DNA of 64,000 nt from Flavobacterium enshiense DK69 (lineage in GTDB: Bacteria > Bacteroidota > Bacteroidia > Flavobacteriales > Flavobacteriaceae), in the NCBI RefSeq assembly GCF_000498495.1, contig NZ_AVCS01000004.1, forward strand, positions 1-64,000, in the 5' to 3' direction. Shown in pieces: positions 52,582-62,837 of the stretch. A model generated the notes under the pieces. It did no database searches. It was not told the DNA's origin and saw nothing but the letters and a program-made list of their open reading frames with translations. The position numbers were made by a program, and so were the translations under genes. How positions within the stretch are numbered: position 1 is the first letter of the stretch; each line of letters begins with the position of its first letter.

Positions 52582-53664
52582 ATGAAAAACAGTAAAAATA
52601 AAGTGATTCTCGCCTTGTTGTTTTTGATGAGCGGACTCCTTGTTTCGGCACAGGATACTATTCCTTCTTCAAAAGTAAAAATTGATTTTTCAGGATATAT
52701 CGAAACATTTTATACGTATGATTTCAACCGGCCTGAAAGTGTGAGACGACAGGATTTCCTTTATAATCATAACAGGCATAACGAGTTTAATGTTAACATG
52801 GCTTTGCTTAGAAGTGCCGTTTCATACGAGAATTTTTACGCTAAAATTGCGATTCAGGCAGGAACCTATGTGCAGGACAATTATGTAAATGAAGATATAA
52901 AGATTTTTAACGAAGCTAATATCGGCGTTTATCTGGATAAGAATCAGAAAACGAGTATTGAAGCCGGAATTTTTGCATCGCATATCGGATTTGAAACGGC
53001 TGCCTCGGCAAGTAACCTGACTCTGACACGTTCCCTTTTGGCAGAAGGCTCTCCTTACTTTTTAACCGGTGTAAAGGTGAATTACAAACCAAACGAAAAA
53101 TGGGTATTCACAGGGATGCTGAATAACGGATGGCAACGAATCAGTAAACCTAATCGTAATGCACTACCGGCCTTAAGCAGTCAGATTGTTTATAAATCAA
53201 CTCCCAAAAGCACATTGAACTGGAGTACGTTTGTTGGAGATGAACCAATAGGCGATAACCTGAGAACCCGTTATTTCAGTAATCTTTATTGGGATTATCA
53301 ATGGGGTGGTAAATGGCGTACGATTGCAGGGTTCGATTATGGTTTACAAAAACGAATTGATGATGATGGTTATGCCAACTGGTACAGTCCGGTACTTATT
53401 GCGCAATACGGAATTTCAGATAAATGGCAGATTGCTTATCGTTCAGAATACTATCAGGATAAGGAAAACATCGTGATTCCCTCAACTTACGTGAGTTTTA
53501 AAACCATCGGAAATTCATTGAATCTGGATTTTCTTCCTAATTCAAAGGTGAAAATAAGAGGAGAGGCAAGATGGCTGCATTCTGATACCGAGAATTTTAA
53601 AACGCAAAGCGGTTATTCAAAGGACAATGTATTTATAACCACAGCAATGTCGTTTGAATTTTAA
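52582..53664 (+). CDS. outer-membrane porin (BBP2/OmpL-like)
   Basis: The 360-residue protein has a signal peptide (ALLFLMSGLLVSAQ). The mature part is made of amphipathic strands with the BBP2 family opening KVKIDFSGYIETFYTYDFNR, followed by FNVNMALLRSAVSY and AKIAIQAGTYVQDNYV, and it ends in ITTAMSFEF with a terminal Phe as is usual for barrels. It starts 9 nt after kup, so it probably lets K+ or small solutes reach the Kup transporter. Homologous porins are found next to kdp operons in Flavobacteria, as recalled. Confidence 0.85.
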   Translation: MKNSKNKVILALLFLMSGLLVSAQDTIPSSKVKIDFSGYIETFYTYDFNRPESVRRQDFLYNHNRHNEFNVNMALLRSAVSYENFYAKIAIQAGTYVQDNYVNEDIKIFNEANIGVYLDKNQKTSIEAGIFASHIGFETAASASNLTLTRSLLAEGSPYFLTGVKVNYKPNEKWVFTGMLNNGWQRISKPNRNALPALSSQIVYKSTPKSTLNWSTFVGDEPIGDNLRTRYFSNLYWDYQWGGKWRTIAGFDYGLQKRIDDDGYANWYSPVLIAQYGISDKWQIAYRSEYYQDKENIVIPSTYVSFKTIGNSLNLDFLPNSKVKIRGEARWLHSDTENFKTQSGYSKDNVFITTAMSFEF

Positions 53665-53669
53665 TAAAA

Positions 53670-53700
53670 AAGGAAGCTATTAAGCTTCCTTTATTTTTTT
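53670..53700. terminator. bidirectional terminator between porin and sdaA
   Basis: AAGGAAGCT (53670-53678), loop ATTA, AGCTTCCTT (53683-53691), followed by T-rich sequence; A-rich on the left. It lies between convergent genes; the T run touches the sdaA stop. Confidence 0.78.
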
Positions 53701-55120
53701 AACAGTCGGACATGTTAACGGCTACTGCCAAACCACCTTCCGAGGTCTCTTTGTATTTATTGTTCATGTCTTTAGCAGTTTGCCACATGGTATCAACTAC
53801 TTTGTCTAAAGGCACTTTTGCGTTTTTAGGATCGGTTTCCATCGCTAATTCTGCCGCGTTGATGGCTTTGATAGCTCCCATCGTATTTCTTTCGATACAC
53901 GGAATCTGAACCAATCCGCCAATTGGGTCGCAGGTTAAGCCTAAGTGATGCTCCATGGCGATTTCTGCTGCCACTAAAACCTGTTCCGGAGTTCCGCCCA
54001 TTACTTCACATAAGGCTCCGGCTGCCATAGCGGAAGAAACTCCTATTTCGGCCTGACATCCGCCCATAGCTGCAGAAATGGTAGCGCCTTTTTTAAAGAT
54101 ACTTCCTATTTCACCGGCAACCATAAGGAATTGTTTGATATGTTCTTCGTTAGCTTCGTGGTTTTCAATTACCATGTAATACATTAATACGGCTGGTATA
54201 ACTCCGGCGCTTCCATTGGTAGGAGCCGTTACAACTCGTCCTAAAGATGCATTTACTTCATTAACAGCCAAAGCAAAACAGCTTACCCATTTTAGAATCT
54301 GACGGAATTTAACTTCGGTCATTCTTATTGTTTCCAGCCAGGATTGTGGATTGTCATATGGTAAAACGCCAATAAGGTTTTTGTGCATGTCATAAGCGCG
54401 ACGGCGTACATTTAATCCGCCCGGTAAAGTACCTTCGGTATGACAGCCAATGTAAATACACTCTAACATGGTATTCCAGATGCGCATCAGTTCGTGACTG
54501 ATTTCCTCTTCGGGACGCATGGATTTCTCGTTCTCCAGTACGATTTCGGAAATCTTTTTACCTTCTTTTTGGCAATACTTCAGTAATTCGTCTGCCTTTT
54601 CAATCGGAAAAGGGAAACTGCGCATTATTTTGGTGTTTTCTTTTGAGCTGTTACTGTCTTCTTTTACCACAAATCCGCCACCAATAGAGTAGAAGGTAGA
54701 AGCGTATTCTTCATTATCGGTATAGACCGTAAATGTTAGTCCGTTAGCATGAAAAGGCAGGAAGTTTTTATTGAAAACGATGTCCTTTTCAAAATCGAAC
54801 GGAATAATGATTTCGTTTCCAAGGAAAATCTCCTTTTTGTTCTTGATGGCCGTGATAATTACATCAATGCTTTCTACGGGGATATATTCTGGATCAGCAC
54901 CGCTTAATCCGAGCATTACGGCCAAATCGGTAGCATGTCCTTTTCCTGTCAGCGAAAGCGAACCATATAAATCTACTTTAATACGATTGATATTGTCAAT
55001 TAGGTTACGCTCACGGATTTCGGCAAGGAACTGTTCGGCAGCACGCCAAGGGCCTAAAGTGTGTGAACTTGAAGGTCCTACACCAATTTTAAGCATATCG
55101 AAAACGGAAATACATTCCAT
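53699..55120 (-). CDS. sdaA: L-serine ammonia-lyase (iron-sulfur, single chain)
   Basis: The 473-residue enzyme has the beta domain first ([20 protein letters not shown], phosphate-type SSSH motif) and the alpha domain after about residue 200. The alpha domain has [19 protein letters not shown] sequence [36 protein letters not shown] and [15 protein letters not shown], which hold the Cys ligands of the 4Fe-4S cluster. The last Cys lies at the very C-terminus (NMSDC), a known competitive plug in this family. It converts serine to pyruvate and ammonia. A -7 box lies 40 nt upstream. Confidence 0.94.
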   Translation of the reverse strand: MECISVFDMLKIGVGPSSSHTLGPWRAAEQFLAEIRERNLIDNINRIKVDLYGSLSLTGKGHATDLAVMLGLSGADPEYIPVESIDVIITAIKNKKEIFLGNEIIIPFDFEKDIVFNKNFLPFHANGLTFTVYTDNEEYASTFYSIGGGFVVKEDSNSSKENTKIMRSFPFPIEKADELLKYCQKEGKKISEIVLENEKSMRPEEEISHELMRIWNTMLECIYIGCHTEGTLPGGLNVRRRAYDMHKNLIGVLPYDNPQSWLETIRMTEVKFRQILKWVSCFALAVNEVNASLGRVVTAPTNGSAGVIPAVLMYYMVIENHEANEEHIKQFLMVAGEIGSIFKKGATISAAMGGCQAEIGVSSAMAAGALCEVMGGTPEQVLVAAEIAMEHHLGLTCDPIGGLVQIPCIERNTMGAIKAINAAELAMETDPKNAKVPLDKVVDTMWQTAKDMNNKYKETSEGGLAVAVNMSDC

Positions 55121-55160
55121 AATTTATTCTGAATTTATTCTGAAAATCGTTTGTTTAATA

Positions 55161-55168
55161 CAAAGATA
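55161..55168 (-). promoter_or_regulatory. candidate -7 box for sdaA
   Basis: The minus strand reads TATCTTTG, matching TAnnTTTG exactly, 40 nt before the ATG at 55120. Confidence 0.42.
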
Positions 55169-55389
55169 ATTCGATAATTTCATTGTACATAACGTTTTAC
55201 TTTTTTATAACACCTTAACATCGCACCTGAATTTTTAAAACAGATTTTTGAGCAATAAATGCGATAATCTTTCTTCGAAACAGAATCTTTTTAAAAATTA
55301 GTATGAACCAGCCAATTTCAAAGATTTTAAAATAGTGAGTTGTAAATGTTTTTGAATATTTAAAATATTAATAGTCAGTAATTTATGGT

Positions 55390-55397
55390 TAACTTTG
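55390..55397 (+). promoter_or_regulatory. candidate -7 box for the Delta-60-repeat gene
   Basis: TAACTTTG matches TAnnTTTG exactly. It is 168 nt before the ATG at 55566, so a long leader is implied if it is used. Confidence 0.38.
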
Positions 55398-55565
55398 TAG
55401 TTTAAAAATACAAATATCAATATGTTGAAGAATTATGACCCCTTAAATCTCGAACTTGTGTAAAATAATATTCAAAGTAATTCCAGATGGATTTTTTGCA
55501 GGTTTGAGAATTTTAAAATACTGAGAATAATAACAGTTATTAAAAATTTTTAAATCTTGGAAAAA

Positions 55566-58340
55566 ATGAAAACACAATTACTACGATATTTCCTTGCTAT
55601 TATTGGGATATTTTCATTCGTTATCACATATTCTCAGCAGCCCGGCTCTTTAGACCTTGGTTTTGGGATCGGTGGTAAAGTAATGACCAATTTTTCGGGA
55701 GGTTCTTCCAATGCTCAATCGGTTGTTATTCAAAATGATGGCAAAATGGTGGTAGCAGGATATAGTTGGAATGGAATCAACAACGATTTTGCTTTAGCGC
55801 GCTACAATAGCAATGGCAGTCTGGATAATACTTTTGGTTTTGGAGGAAAAGTAAATACGGATCTAGGGAGTGATGATTATGCCTTTTCAGTGGCTGTTCA
55901 AAGCGATGGTAAAATTTTAGTGGCTGGGTGGATTACTGGCGACAGCAACCCTCAAAATACTGGTCGTGAATTTGCTTTAGTGCGTTACAACAGCAATGGC
56001 AGTCTGGATAATTCCTTTGATTTTGATGGAAAAGTAATCACTGATGTTGGAGCTTTTGATGTTTGCCAATCAGTAGCCGTTCAAAGTGATGGTAAAATTG
56101 TGTTGGCAGGAAGTACCGCACATTTTGTAGATTTCAGTGATAGCGATATTGCATTAGTGCGCTATAACAGCAATGGCAGTTTGGATAATACCTTTGATAC
56201 TGACGGAAAGGTAATTACAGCTATTGGAAACTCAGTTGATATTGCTAGATCAGTAGCTATCCAAAGTGATGGCAAAATTCTGGTTGCGGGAGGAAGCAGT
56301 AGTGATTTTGCATTAGTGCGTTACAAAAGCGATGGAAATTTGGATACTACTTTTGGCATTGATGGAAAAGTAACTACGGATATAGAAAGTACTGAAACTG
56401 GTCAATCGGTAGCCATCCAAAGCGATGGTAAAATTGTAGTTGCAGGATCTAGTGGCAATGGTTCTAGTTGGGATTTTGCATTGGTGCGCTACAATAGTAA
56501 TGGTGGTTTGGACAACACCTTTGATTACGATGGAAAAGTAACTACAGATCTTGGCAGTTATCACGATATTGCTAATTCATTGTCAATAAAAAGCAATGGT
56601 AAAATTATGGTGGCGGGACATTTTGCGACCCCTTATAATTTTGATTTTGCTTTAGTATGTTATAACAGTGATGGAAGTTTGGATAATACCTTTAGTGAAG
56701 ATGGAATAGTGACTACAGCTATCAGTAGTGCTAATAATGATGAAGGGCATTCGGTAGCCATTCAAAACGATGGAAAAATTGTGGTTGCGGGGTATAGCAC
56801 CCGTAGTTCTGATGATAGGTTTGCCTCGGTGCGCTACAACAGCAATGGAAGTTTGGATGATACTTTTGGCGAAAATGGAAAAGTAACCACAGGTCTTGGT
56901 AGTGCTGACGACTATAGCAATTCAATAGCAATCCAAAGAGATGGAAAAATTGTGTTGGCGGGAGAAAGTAACGGTGATTTTGCATTAGCACGTTATAATA
57001 GTAATGGAATTTTGGATAATACCTTTGGTGAAAATGGGAAAGTCATTACGGATGTTGTCGAAGATATTGATTCTGGTAAATCAGTCGCTATCCAAAGCGA
57101 TGACAAAATTATAGTGGCAGGGGTAGGTAGAAACTTCGATTCTTCCGATTCCAATTTTGCTTTAATGCGCTACAATAGCAATGGAAGTTTGGATAATTCC
57201 TTTGACCACGATGGGAAAGTAATTACAGATTTCGGAAGTTCTAATTCTTTTGGAACAGCAGTAAATATCCAAAGTGATGGCAAAGTTGTTATGGCGGGAT
57301 CTACTTGGGATGGTTTTCAGTATGATTTTGCTTTAGTACGCTACAACATCAATGGCAGTTTAGACAACACATTCGGCAACAATGGAAAAGTAATTACGGA
57401 TTTAGGAGGTTATCATGATGATTATGCTACTGCAATGACACTCCAAAAAGATGGTAAAATTATAGTAGCCGGATATAGAAACAAAGGGTCTTCCTCATCT
57501 CCTGATACTGATTTTTCTTTAGTGCGTTACAATAGTAATGGTAGCCCGGATAATTCGTTTGGTATTGGCGGAATGATTACTACTGCTGTTGGAAATTCCA
57601 ATGACTTTGGTAATTCTGTGGCAATTCAAAATGATAATAAAGTTGTAGTGGCAGGTTATAGCAGCAATGGATATAACTGGGATTTTGCTTTAGTGCGTTA
57701 CAAAAGCGATGGTACTTTAGATAATACCTTCTCTTCCGATGGAAAAGTAACTACGGATGTAGGGAATGCTAATGATTATGGTAATTCCATAGCTATCCAA
57801 AGCAATGGAAAAATTATTGTGGCGGGATACATTGCCAATGGTGATCAATGGGATTTTGCTTTAGTATGCTATAAAAGTGATGGTAGTTTGGATGGCACCT
57901 TTGGCGCCGGTGGAAAAGTAATTACGGACTTAGGGAGTGTTAATGATATTGGAAGTAAAATGGCCCTTCAAAACGATGGAAAAATTCTGCTTTCGGGATA
58001 TATTGACAATGGCTCTAATTACGATTTTGCTCTGGCGCGATATAATATGGGTACGCTCGGTATTGAAGAAAACAGTTTCGTAAACAATTCAGTAAAAGTA
58101 TATCCCAATCCGTTTTCAAGTACTGCCACCATTACTTTTTCTTTGAATCAATCGGAAAAAGTTTCCGTAAAGATTTTTGATTTGAATGGAAGGTTAATAA
58201 GAATTATCTCCAATGGTGTTCTGGAAGGAGGAAAACATTCGTTGACATTTGATGCAGAACAATTAGATACAGGTATTTATTTCTTGCAACTGCAAGGGGA
58301 AGATTTTTTTAAAACTGAAAAAATAGTTTTTTCAAAATAA
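55566..58340 (+). CDS. secreted Delta-60-repeat protein with T9SS sorting domain
   Basis: The protein has 924 residues from the ATG at 55566; a TTG three codons upstream is a weaker start. The signal peptide is MKTQLLRYFLAIIGIFSFVI, cleaved after TYSQ. About fourteen repeats of 55-60 residues follow, each with VAIQSDGKI(V/L)VAG, FALVRYNSNGSLDNTF and a GKV step. This is the Delta-60 (TIGR02608) pattern, predicted to form a beta-propeller-like stack. The tail (SVKVYPNPFSSTATITFSLN to EKIVFSK) is a T9SS type A sorting domain. A role in surface binding is inferred; no enzymatic motif is seen. Confidence 0.9.
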   Translation: MKTQLLRYFLAIIGIFSFVITYSQQPGSLDLGFGIGGKVMTNFSGGSSNAQSVVIQNDGKMVVAGYSWNGINNDFALARYNSNGSLDNTFGFGGKVNTDLGSDDYAFSVAVQSDGKILVAGWITGDSNPQNTGREFALVRYNSNGSLDNSFDFDGKVITDVGAFDVCQSVAVQSDGKIVLAGSTAHFVDFSDSDIALVRYNSNGSLDNTFDTDGKVITAIGNSVDIARSVAIQSDGKILVAGGSSSDFALVRYKSDGNLDTTFGIDGKVTTDIESTETGQSVAIQSDGKIVVAGSSGNGSSWDFALVRYNSNGGLDNTFDYDGKVTTDLGSYHDIANSLSIKSNGKIMVAGHFATPYNFDFALVCYNSDGSLDNTFSEDGIVTTAISSANNDEGHSVAIQNDGKIVVAGYSTRSSDDRFASVRYNSNGSLDDTFGENGKVTTGLGSADDYSNSIAIQRDGKIVLAGESNGDFALARYNSNGILDNTFGENGKVITDVVEDIDSGKSVAIQSDDKIIVAGVGRNFDSSDSNFALMRYNSNGSLDNSFDHDGKVITDFGSSNSFGTAVNIQSDGKVVMAGSTWDGFQYDFALVRYNINGSLDNTFGNNGKVITDLGGYHDDYATAMTLQKDGKIIVAGYRNKGSSSSPDTDFSLVRYNSNGSPDNSFGIGGMITTAVGNSNDFGNSVAIQNDNKVVVAGYSSNGYNWDFALVRYKSDGTLDNTFSSDGKVTTDVGNANDYGNSIAIQSNGKIIVAGYIANGDQWDFALVCYKSDGSLDGTFGAGGKVITDLGSVNDIGSKMALQNDGKILLSGYIDNGSNYDFALARYNMGTLGIEENSFVNNSVKVYPNPFSSTATITFSLNQSEKVSVKIFDLNGRLIRIISNGVLEGGKHSLTFDAEQLDTGIYFLQLQGEDFFKTEKIVFSK

Positions 58341-58353
58341 TTCTGAAGCTTAA

Positions 58354-58415
58354 AAAAAATGAAAACACAATTAATGAATAAGGTGTCTATCTACTTGATT
58401 TTGGGTATTAAGTAA
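58354..58415 (+). pseudogene. short remnant repeating the 5' end of the preceding gene
   Basis: AAAAAATGAAAACACAATTA at 58354-58373 is identical over 20 nt to 55561-55580, the start of the preceding gene. It opens an 18-codon frame (MKTQLMNKVSIYLILGIK) that stops at 58413-58415. It looks like what is left of a second copy of that gene's start, or of a deleted paralogue. It is not expected to encode a working protein. Confidence 0.45.
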
Positions 58416-58427
58416 TTAGGTGTTATT

Positions 58428-59810
58428 TTATTCAATAATTATATTTTGTATCCCGAAATACTCTTTCTGCGCTTCCACTGCCCAATCATCATTGCTTCTG
58501 AAATCCCTGAAATCGTAACAATGCGATTTTAGATTTTCGTCGATTTTTCGAATAAGGACAACTTTATTTTTGGAATTCTTTAAAAGTGATTCCCGCTTTG
58601 CTATTTCGGTTTTAAGAATAATCCCTTTGTTGAAATTGTAAGCGATAAAACAGAATGCTGTAAAATAAACAGCGTAAACTATAGAGTTAGAGAAATAGTT
58701 TTCTTTCGAATTGGCATGAATAACTGAAAAATCGGAAATGAATTTAACTACAAAAAGAAAGAAGAAGAACATGAAGTAAATTGCTGTTCTTGGTGAAACT
58801 ACCTCAGGCATTGTAATAAAAGGCAAAATCGTACTTAAAGCGACAATCAGATATTTGTAAGTGTCGATAAAAGCAATAAGTTGTTCTTTGGTTTTGGGAA
58901 TGAAAATGATATTTCGAATGGTTGCCGAAACTTTATTGCTGCTTTGACATATATAAACAAATCCAGACGAAATCGCTAAAAGTATCAGGAAGAAAGACAG
59001 TTTCAGATAGGTTGCCAATGCAAAGAGGGAATTTTTAATGATTATCCATAATGTAACACCTTCAATTGCTGCGTTATTGTTTATTTCCTTAATCCTGACG
59101 AAATTGCCGGGTGCAGCACTTAAAAAAACAGTTCCGCCAATAATTATAAGAAGTAATAAAGCGTTGAATCGTATGTTGCTTTTTTCCTTTCGGAGAAAAT
59201 CATACAGGATTGTCAGCAGTAAGAGTGTAATAAGTCCAATAGTCAGGTTTTGGGTTGTAATACCGATAAATATTGTAAAAAATATAAATGAGATTCTGGC
59301 TGTCAGTACATTGCTTCTTTGAATTTTATAAAAACAATACAGCCAAACAGCACCTAACAATAAATTAAACGAATAGACGCCTCCAGTTGCCCAATAAATT
59401 GTCTGACTGATATGAGAGTATGATCCTAACCAAAAGGCAATCGCAATCAGAATAGGAAGATATAATTTATTAGGCCCTGCAAATTTGCTTTTCGTTTCTT
59501 CTTTTATGATAAATGATAAAATGATTCCGCTTAACAGAAAGCAGCCGTTCCAAAACAAAGTTATCATTTCCACAGGCAGCAACTCTAAGAAGGCACCTTG
59601 TAAAAAAGCGGCTGTTGTCATGTAACGTCCATCCCAAGCATAATAGCCGTGCACGCATCTTTGGAATATGCCAAGTTTATTTATTTCATTCAATATAGCG
59701 TAATCATCGGCCCAATAAAAAGTATTGAAGTTTAATGCTAAAATCAGGAAGAGAGTCAGAAAACCTGTTATAACCGGTAAAGAGTTGCCTAAATTTTTGA
59801 GAGATGTCAT
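58428..59810 (-). CDS. DUF6056-like polytopic membrane protein (GT-C glycosyltransferase-like)
   Basis: The 460-residue protein has about eleven hydrophobic helices. Near the N-terminus YWADDYAILNEINKLG and WDGRYMTTAAFLQG resemble the first loop of GT-C glycosyltransferases, where the acidic DD pair takes part in lipid-sugar transfer. This matches the DUF6056 family in Bacteroidota. A polymer or glycolipid transferase role is inference. It stands alone and is divergent from dnaK. Confidence 0.68.
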   Translation of the reverse strand: MTSLKNLGNSLPVITGFLTLFLILALNFNTFYWADDYAILNEINKLGIFQRCVHGYYAWDGRYMTTAAFLQGAFLELLPVEMITLFWNGCFLLSGIILSFIIKEETKSKFAGPNKLYLPILIAIAFWLGSYSHISQTIYWATGGVYSFNLLLGAVWLYCFYKIQRSNVLTARISFIFFTIFIGITTQNLTIGLITLLLLTILYDFLRKEKSNIRFNALLLLIIIGGTVFLSAAPGNFVRIKEINNNAAIEGVTLWIIIKNSLFALATYLKLSFFLILLAISSGFVYICQSSNKVSATIRNIIFIPKTKEQLIAFIDTYKYLIVALSTILPFITMPEVVSPRTAIYFMFFFFLFVVKFISDFSVIHANSKENYFSNSIVYAVYFTAFCFIAYNFNKGIILKTEIAKRESLLKNSKNKVVLIRKIDENLKSHCYDFRDFRSNDDWAVEAQKEYFGIQNIIIE

Positions 59811-59947
59811 TAATGCGTCTGAAATTAAATGTCAAATATAGTTTTTTAAAGATTATTTATGCTCAGATAAATGCATATTAATGTCATCCTGTCAGTTTTT
59901 TTGTTTTGTTTTATTAAGAAATATGACATTTTATGTATTTTTTCCTC

Positions 59948-59980
59948 TTGGCACAATCATTGTCATTTTGCAACTCGAGT
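59948..59980 (+). promoter_or_regulatory. candidate dnaK promoter (TTG ... TCATTTTG)
   Basis: TTG at 59948-59950 and TCATTTTG at 59973-59980 resemble the Bacteroidota -33 and -7 boxes, with one mismatch in the latter and a spacing of 22 nt. The ATG is at 60016. No CIRCE (HrcA) inverted repeat was found here. Confidence 0.32.
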
Positions 59981-60015
59981 TTTGAACTTTTGAATTAAAA
60001 TTAAACTATTATAAA

Positions 60016-61902
60016 ATGAGTAAGATTATTGGAATCGACTTAGGAACAACAAACTCCTGCGTATCCGTAATGGAAGGTGGAGAGCCAGTTGTAATTGCTA
60101 ATGCCGAAGGAAAAAGAACAACACCATCCGTAATTGCATTTGTGGAAGGTGGCGAAATTAAAGTGGGTGATCCTGCGAAAAGACAAGCAGTAACGAATCC
60201 AACAAAAACTATCGCTTCTATCAAACGTTTCATGGGTAACAAATACACTGAAAGCGCTAAAGAAGCATCAACTGTAGCATACAAAGTTGTTAAAGGAGAT
60301 AATGACACACCACGTGTTGATATCGACGGAAGACTTTACACGCCACAGGAATTATCAGCAATGGTACTTCAGAAAATGAAAAAAACAGCTGAGGATTATT
60401 TAGGAACTACAGTTACAGAAGCGGTTATTACTGTACCAGCTTACTTTAACGATGCTCAGCGTCAGGCTACAAAAGAGGCTGGGGAAATTGCTGGTTTAAA
60501 AGTACGCAGAATCATCAACGAACCCACAGCTGCCGCGTTAGCTTACGGTTTGGATAAATTAGGCCACGATCATAAAATTGCAGTTTACGATTTAGGTGGG
60601 GGTACTTTCGATATTTCCATCCTTGAATTAGGAGACGGAGTTTTCGAAGTATTGTCTACAAACGGGGACACTCACTTAGGAGGTGACGATTTTGACCAGG
60701 TAATCATCGATTGGTTGGCTAACGAATTCAATAGCGCTGAAGGAGTTGATTTACGTAAAGATCCAATGGCTTTACAACGTTTGAAAGAAGCTGCTGAAAA
60801 AGCAAAAATCGAATTATCGTCTTCTACACAAACAGAAATCAACTTACCATACATCACAGCTACAGCTTCAGGACCAAAACACTTGGTACAAACGTTAACC
60901 CGTGCTAAATTTGAGCAATTGGCTGATACTTTAGTGAAACGTTCTATGGATCCGGTTGCTAAAGCGTTAAAAGATGCTGGTTTATCAACATCAGATATCG
61001 ATGAGGTAATCTTAGTGGGTGGTTCAACTCGTATCCCTGTAATTCAGGAGCAAGTTGAGAAATTCTTCGGTAAAAAACCATCAAAAGGAGTTAATCCGGA
61101 TGAGGTTGTAGCGATTGGAGCTGCAATTCAGGGTGGAGTTTTAACTGGAGACGTAAAAGACGTATTATTATTAGACGTTACGCCACTTTCATTAGGTATT
61201 GAAACTATGGGAAGCGTAATGACAAAATTAATTGACGCTAATACTACAATCCCTACTAAAAAATCACAGGTATTCTCTACAGCGGCAGACAATCAGCCAT
61301 CAGTAGAAATCCACGTGTTACAAGGTGAGCGTCCAATGGCAAACGACAACAAAACTATCGGTCGTTTCCACTTAGACGGAATTCCGCCAGCTCCGAGAGG
61401 TGTGCCTCAAATCGAAGTAATTTTCGATATCGATGCTAACGGTATTATCCATGTAACTGCTGTTGATAAAGGAACAGGAAAATCACACGATATCCGTATC
61501 GAAGCTTCTTCAGGATTGACTCAGGAAGAAATCGAAAGAATGCGTAAAGAAGCTGAAATCAATGCTGAAGCTGACAAATTAGCTAAGGAAAAAGTAGATA
61601 AATTGAACGAGGCTGACGGAATGATCTTCCAGACTGAAAAACAGTTGAAAGAATTCGGAGAGAAATTATCTGAAGGAAATAAAACAAACATTGAAGCTGC
61701 TTTAGAATCATTGAAAAAAGCTTACGAAACTAAAGATGTTGAAACTATTCAACCTGCTTTAGACGCAATCAATGAGGCTTGGAAAAATGCTTCAGAAGAA
61801 TTATACAAAGCTCAGGCTGAAGGACAAACTCACGAAGCACAACCGCAAGCGGATGCTTCAGGAGATACAACTCAGGATGTAGATTTTGAGGAAGTGAAAT
61901 AA
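60016..61902 (+). CDS. dnaK: chaperone DnaK (Hsp70)
   Basis: The 628-residue protein has the ATPase domain with [54 protein letters not shown] and [13 protein letters not shown], then the substrate-binding domain ([15 protein letters not shown]) and the lid, ending in DVDFEEVK. It refolds and protects proteins with DnaJ and GrpE, neither of which is encoded next to it. It has its own promoter and terminator. Confidence 0.98.
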   Translation: MSKIIGIDLGTTNSCVSVMEGGEPVVIANAEGKRTTPSVIAFVEGGEIKVGDPAKRQAVTNPTKTIASIKRFMGNKYTESAKEASTVAYKVVKGDNDTPRVDIDGRLYTPQELSAMVLQKMKKTAEDYLGTTVTEAVITVPAYFNDAQRQATKEAGEIAGLKVRRIINEPTAAALAYGLDKLGHDHKIAVYDLGGGTFDISILELGDGVFEVLSTNGDTHLGGDDFDQVIIDWLANEFNSAEGVDLRKDPMALQRLKEAAEKAKIELSSSTQTEINLPYITATASGPKHLVQTLTRAKFEQLADTLVKRSMDPVAKALKDAGLSTSDIDEVILVGGSTRIPVIQEQVEKFFGKKPSKGVNPDEVVAIGAAIQGGVLTGDVKDVLLLDVTPLSLGIETMGSVMTKLIDANTTIPTKKSQVFSTAADNQPSVEIHVLQGERPMANDNKTIGRFHLDGIPPAPRGVPQIEVIFDIDANGIIHVTAVDKGTGKSHDIRIEASSGLTQEEIERMRKEAEINAEADKLAKEKVDKLNEADGMIFQTEKQLKEFGEKLSEGNKTNIEAALESLKKAYETKDVETIQPALDAINEAWKNASEELYKAQAEGQTHEAQPQADASGDTTQDVDFEEVK

Positions 61903-61921
61903 TCTTCTGTAATTAGAATTG

Positions 61922-61950
61922 AAAAACCACGCTTACCGGCGTGGTTTTTT
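61922..61950 (+). terminator. dnaK terminator
   Basis: AAAAACCACGC (61922-61932), loop TTACCG, GCGTGGTTTTT (61939-61949), followed by further T. Confidence 0.8.
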
Positions 61951-62073
61951 ATTTTAAATCAATCTGTTAAAATCGTTGCATTAAGGTATCATTGTTTGTG
62001 GTTTTTAAAAAATTTGTTTTTGTTAAAAAAAATTGTACTTTTCCCAAAAACCAAGAAACCTATTAAACAATTT

Positions 62074-62667
62074 ATGAAAAAGACACTTTTATTATTTGCA
62101 TTAGCAATAATGACAACTGTCGGGTATAGTCAGAAAAAGAAAAAGAGCGCTTCAAAATCGAGCTCTTCTTCTGAAGTTTTGGCTAAATCCGATAATCTTA
62201 CTGCAGAGATGGGAAAGAATGCATTTAATTTATATCTCAATGATGGCGGAAAAAAAGAAGCTCTTTTTACGCGCCCGGTAGATCCTAAAAGGAAATTGTC
62301 GGAATGCAAGATTACGAGTTATAAAGCAAAAGATACCAAACTGTATTATATTTCCTGGGTAGAAAAAGGGACCAATAAGACCGATTTAAAAACAGAAGAA
62401 GTAACAAGTACTGTGTCCGAAATCTGGGAAGTATCTACAAAAACGCAAGTTGCTGCAAACACGCACACTATAACGAATATCACTGAAAAAGTCTTTTTGG
62501 ATCAGGCGAAAGAGGTTTCAGAAACCCAGCAAAGAAGACGAGTTGAAGGATCTGAGTTCAAATTATTGCCCAATGGAGATGCTATTCTAAAGGGTAAATC
62601 CGGGGAAACCAAATATACATATGATCCTGCGACTAAAAAATATGTCGCGGCGGGAAAGAAAAAATAA
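62074..62667 (+). CDS. small secreted Lys/Ser-rich protein, unknown
   Basis: The protein has 197 residues from the ATG at 62074; an in-frame ATG-less extension upstream is not convincing. The signal peptide MKKTLLLFALAIMTTVGYSQ is followed by a basic run (KKKKSASKSSSSS) and a mature domain with KLYYISWVEKGTNKTDLKTE and a C-terminal KYTYDPATKKYVAAGKKK. No family is recognised. The similar spacing of charged residues suggests an exported, perhaps nucleic-acid or surface-binding protein, which is speculation. A terminator follows at 62675. Confidence 0.65.
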   Translation: MKKTLLLFALAIMTTVGYSQKKKKSASKSSSSSEVLAKSDNLTAEMGKNAFNLYLNDGGKKEALFTRPVDPKRKLSECKITSYKAKDTKLYYISWVEKGTNKTDLKTEEVTSTVSEIWEVSTKTQVAANTHTITNITEKVFLDQAKEVSETQQRRRVEGSEFKLLPNGDAILKGKSGETKYTYDPATKKYVAAGKKK

Positions 62668-62674
62668 ACCAATT

Positions 62675-62706
62675 AAACCAGTGATAATTTCACTGGTTTT
62701 TTTATT
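62675..62706 (+). terminator. terminator of the small secreted protein gene
   Basis: AAACCAGTGA (62675-62684), loop TAATT, TCACTGGTTT (62690-62699), followed by T-rich sequence. Confidence 0.75.
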
Positions 62707-62796
62707 TACTATTCTTCGGTTTATTGCTTTACGTCGTTAATAGAGTAATAAAAACGATTTAACAGTAACAATTTTTCTGAAAAAAGATAAAAAAGC

Positions 62797-62804
62797 GATA
62801 TTTG
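62797..62804 (+). promoter_or_regulatory. possible -7 box for the 60-residue membrane protein gene
   Basis: GATATTTG has one mismatch to TAnnTTTG and lies 33 nt before the ATG at 62838. No clear -33 element. Confidence 0.28.
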
Positions 62805-62837
62805 TATTACAAAAAACCAATTCTAAAAGTAGAAACT

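Larger units (their letters stand above)
55121..55565. other. 445-nt divergent intergenic region between sdaA and the Delta-60-repeat gene
   Basis: The spacer holds divergent -7 boxes (55161-55168 on the minus strand, 55390-55397 on the plus strand) and a direct repeat ATTTATTCTGA (55121-55143, two copies). The rest is AT-rich and without ORFs of note or strong hairpins. A leader of about 160 nt follows the plus-strand box. Confidence 0.5.

Noticed and set aside
59811..60015. CIRCE element upstream of dnaK
   Set aside because: No nine-base inverted repeat with a nine-base spacer was found in the divergent region.
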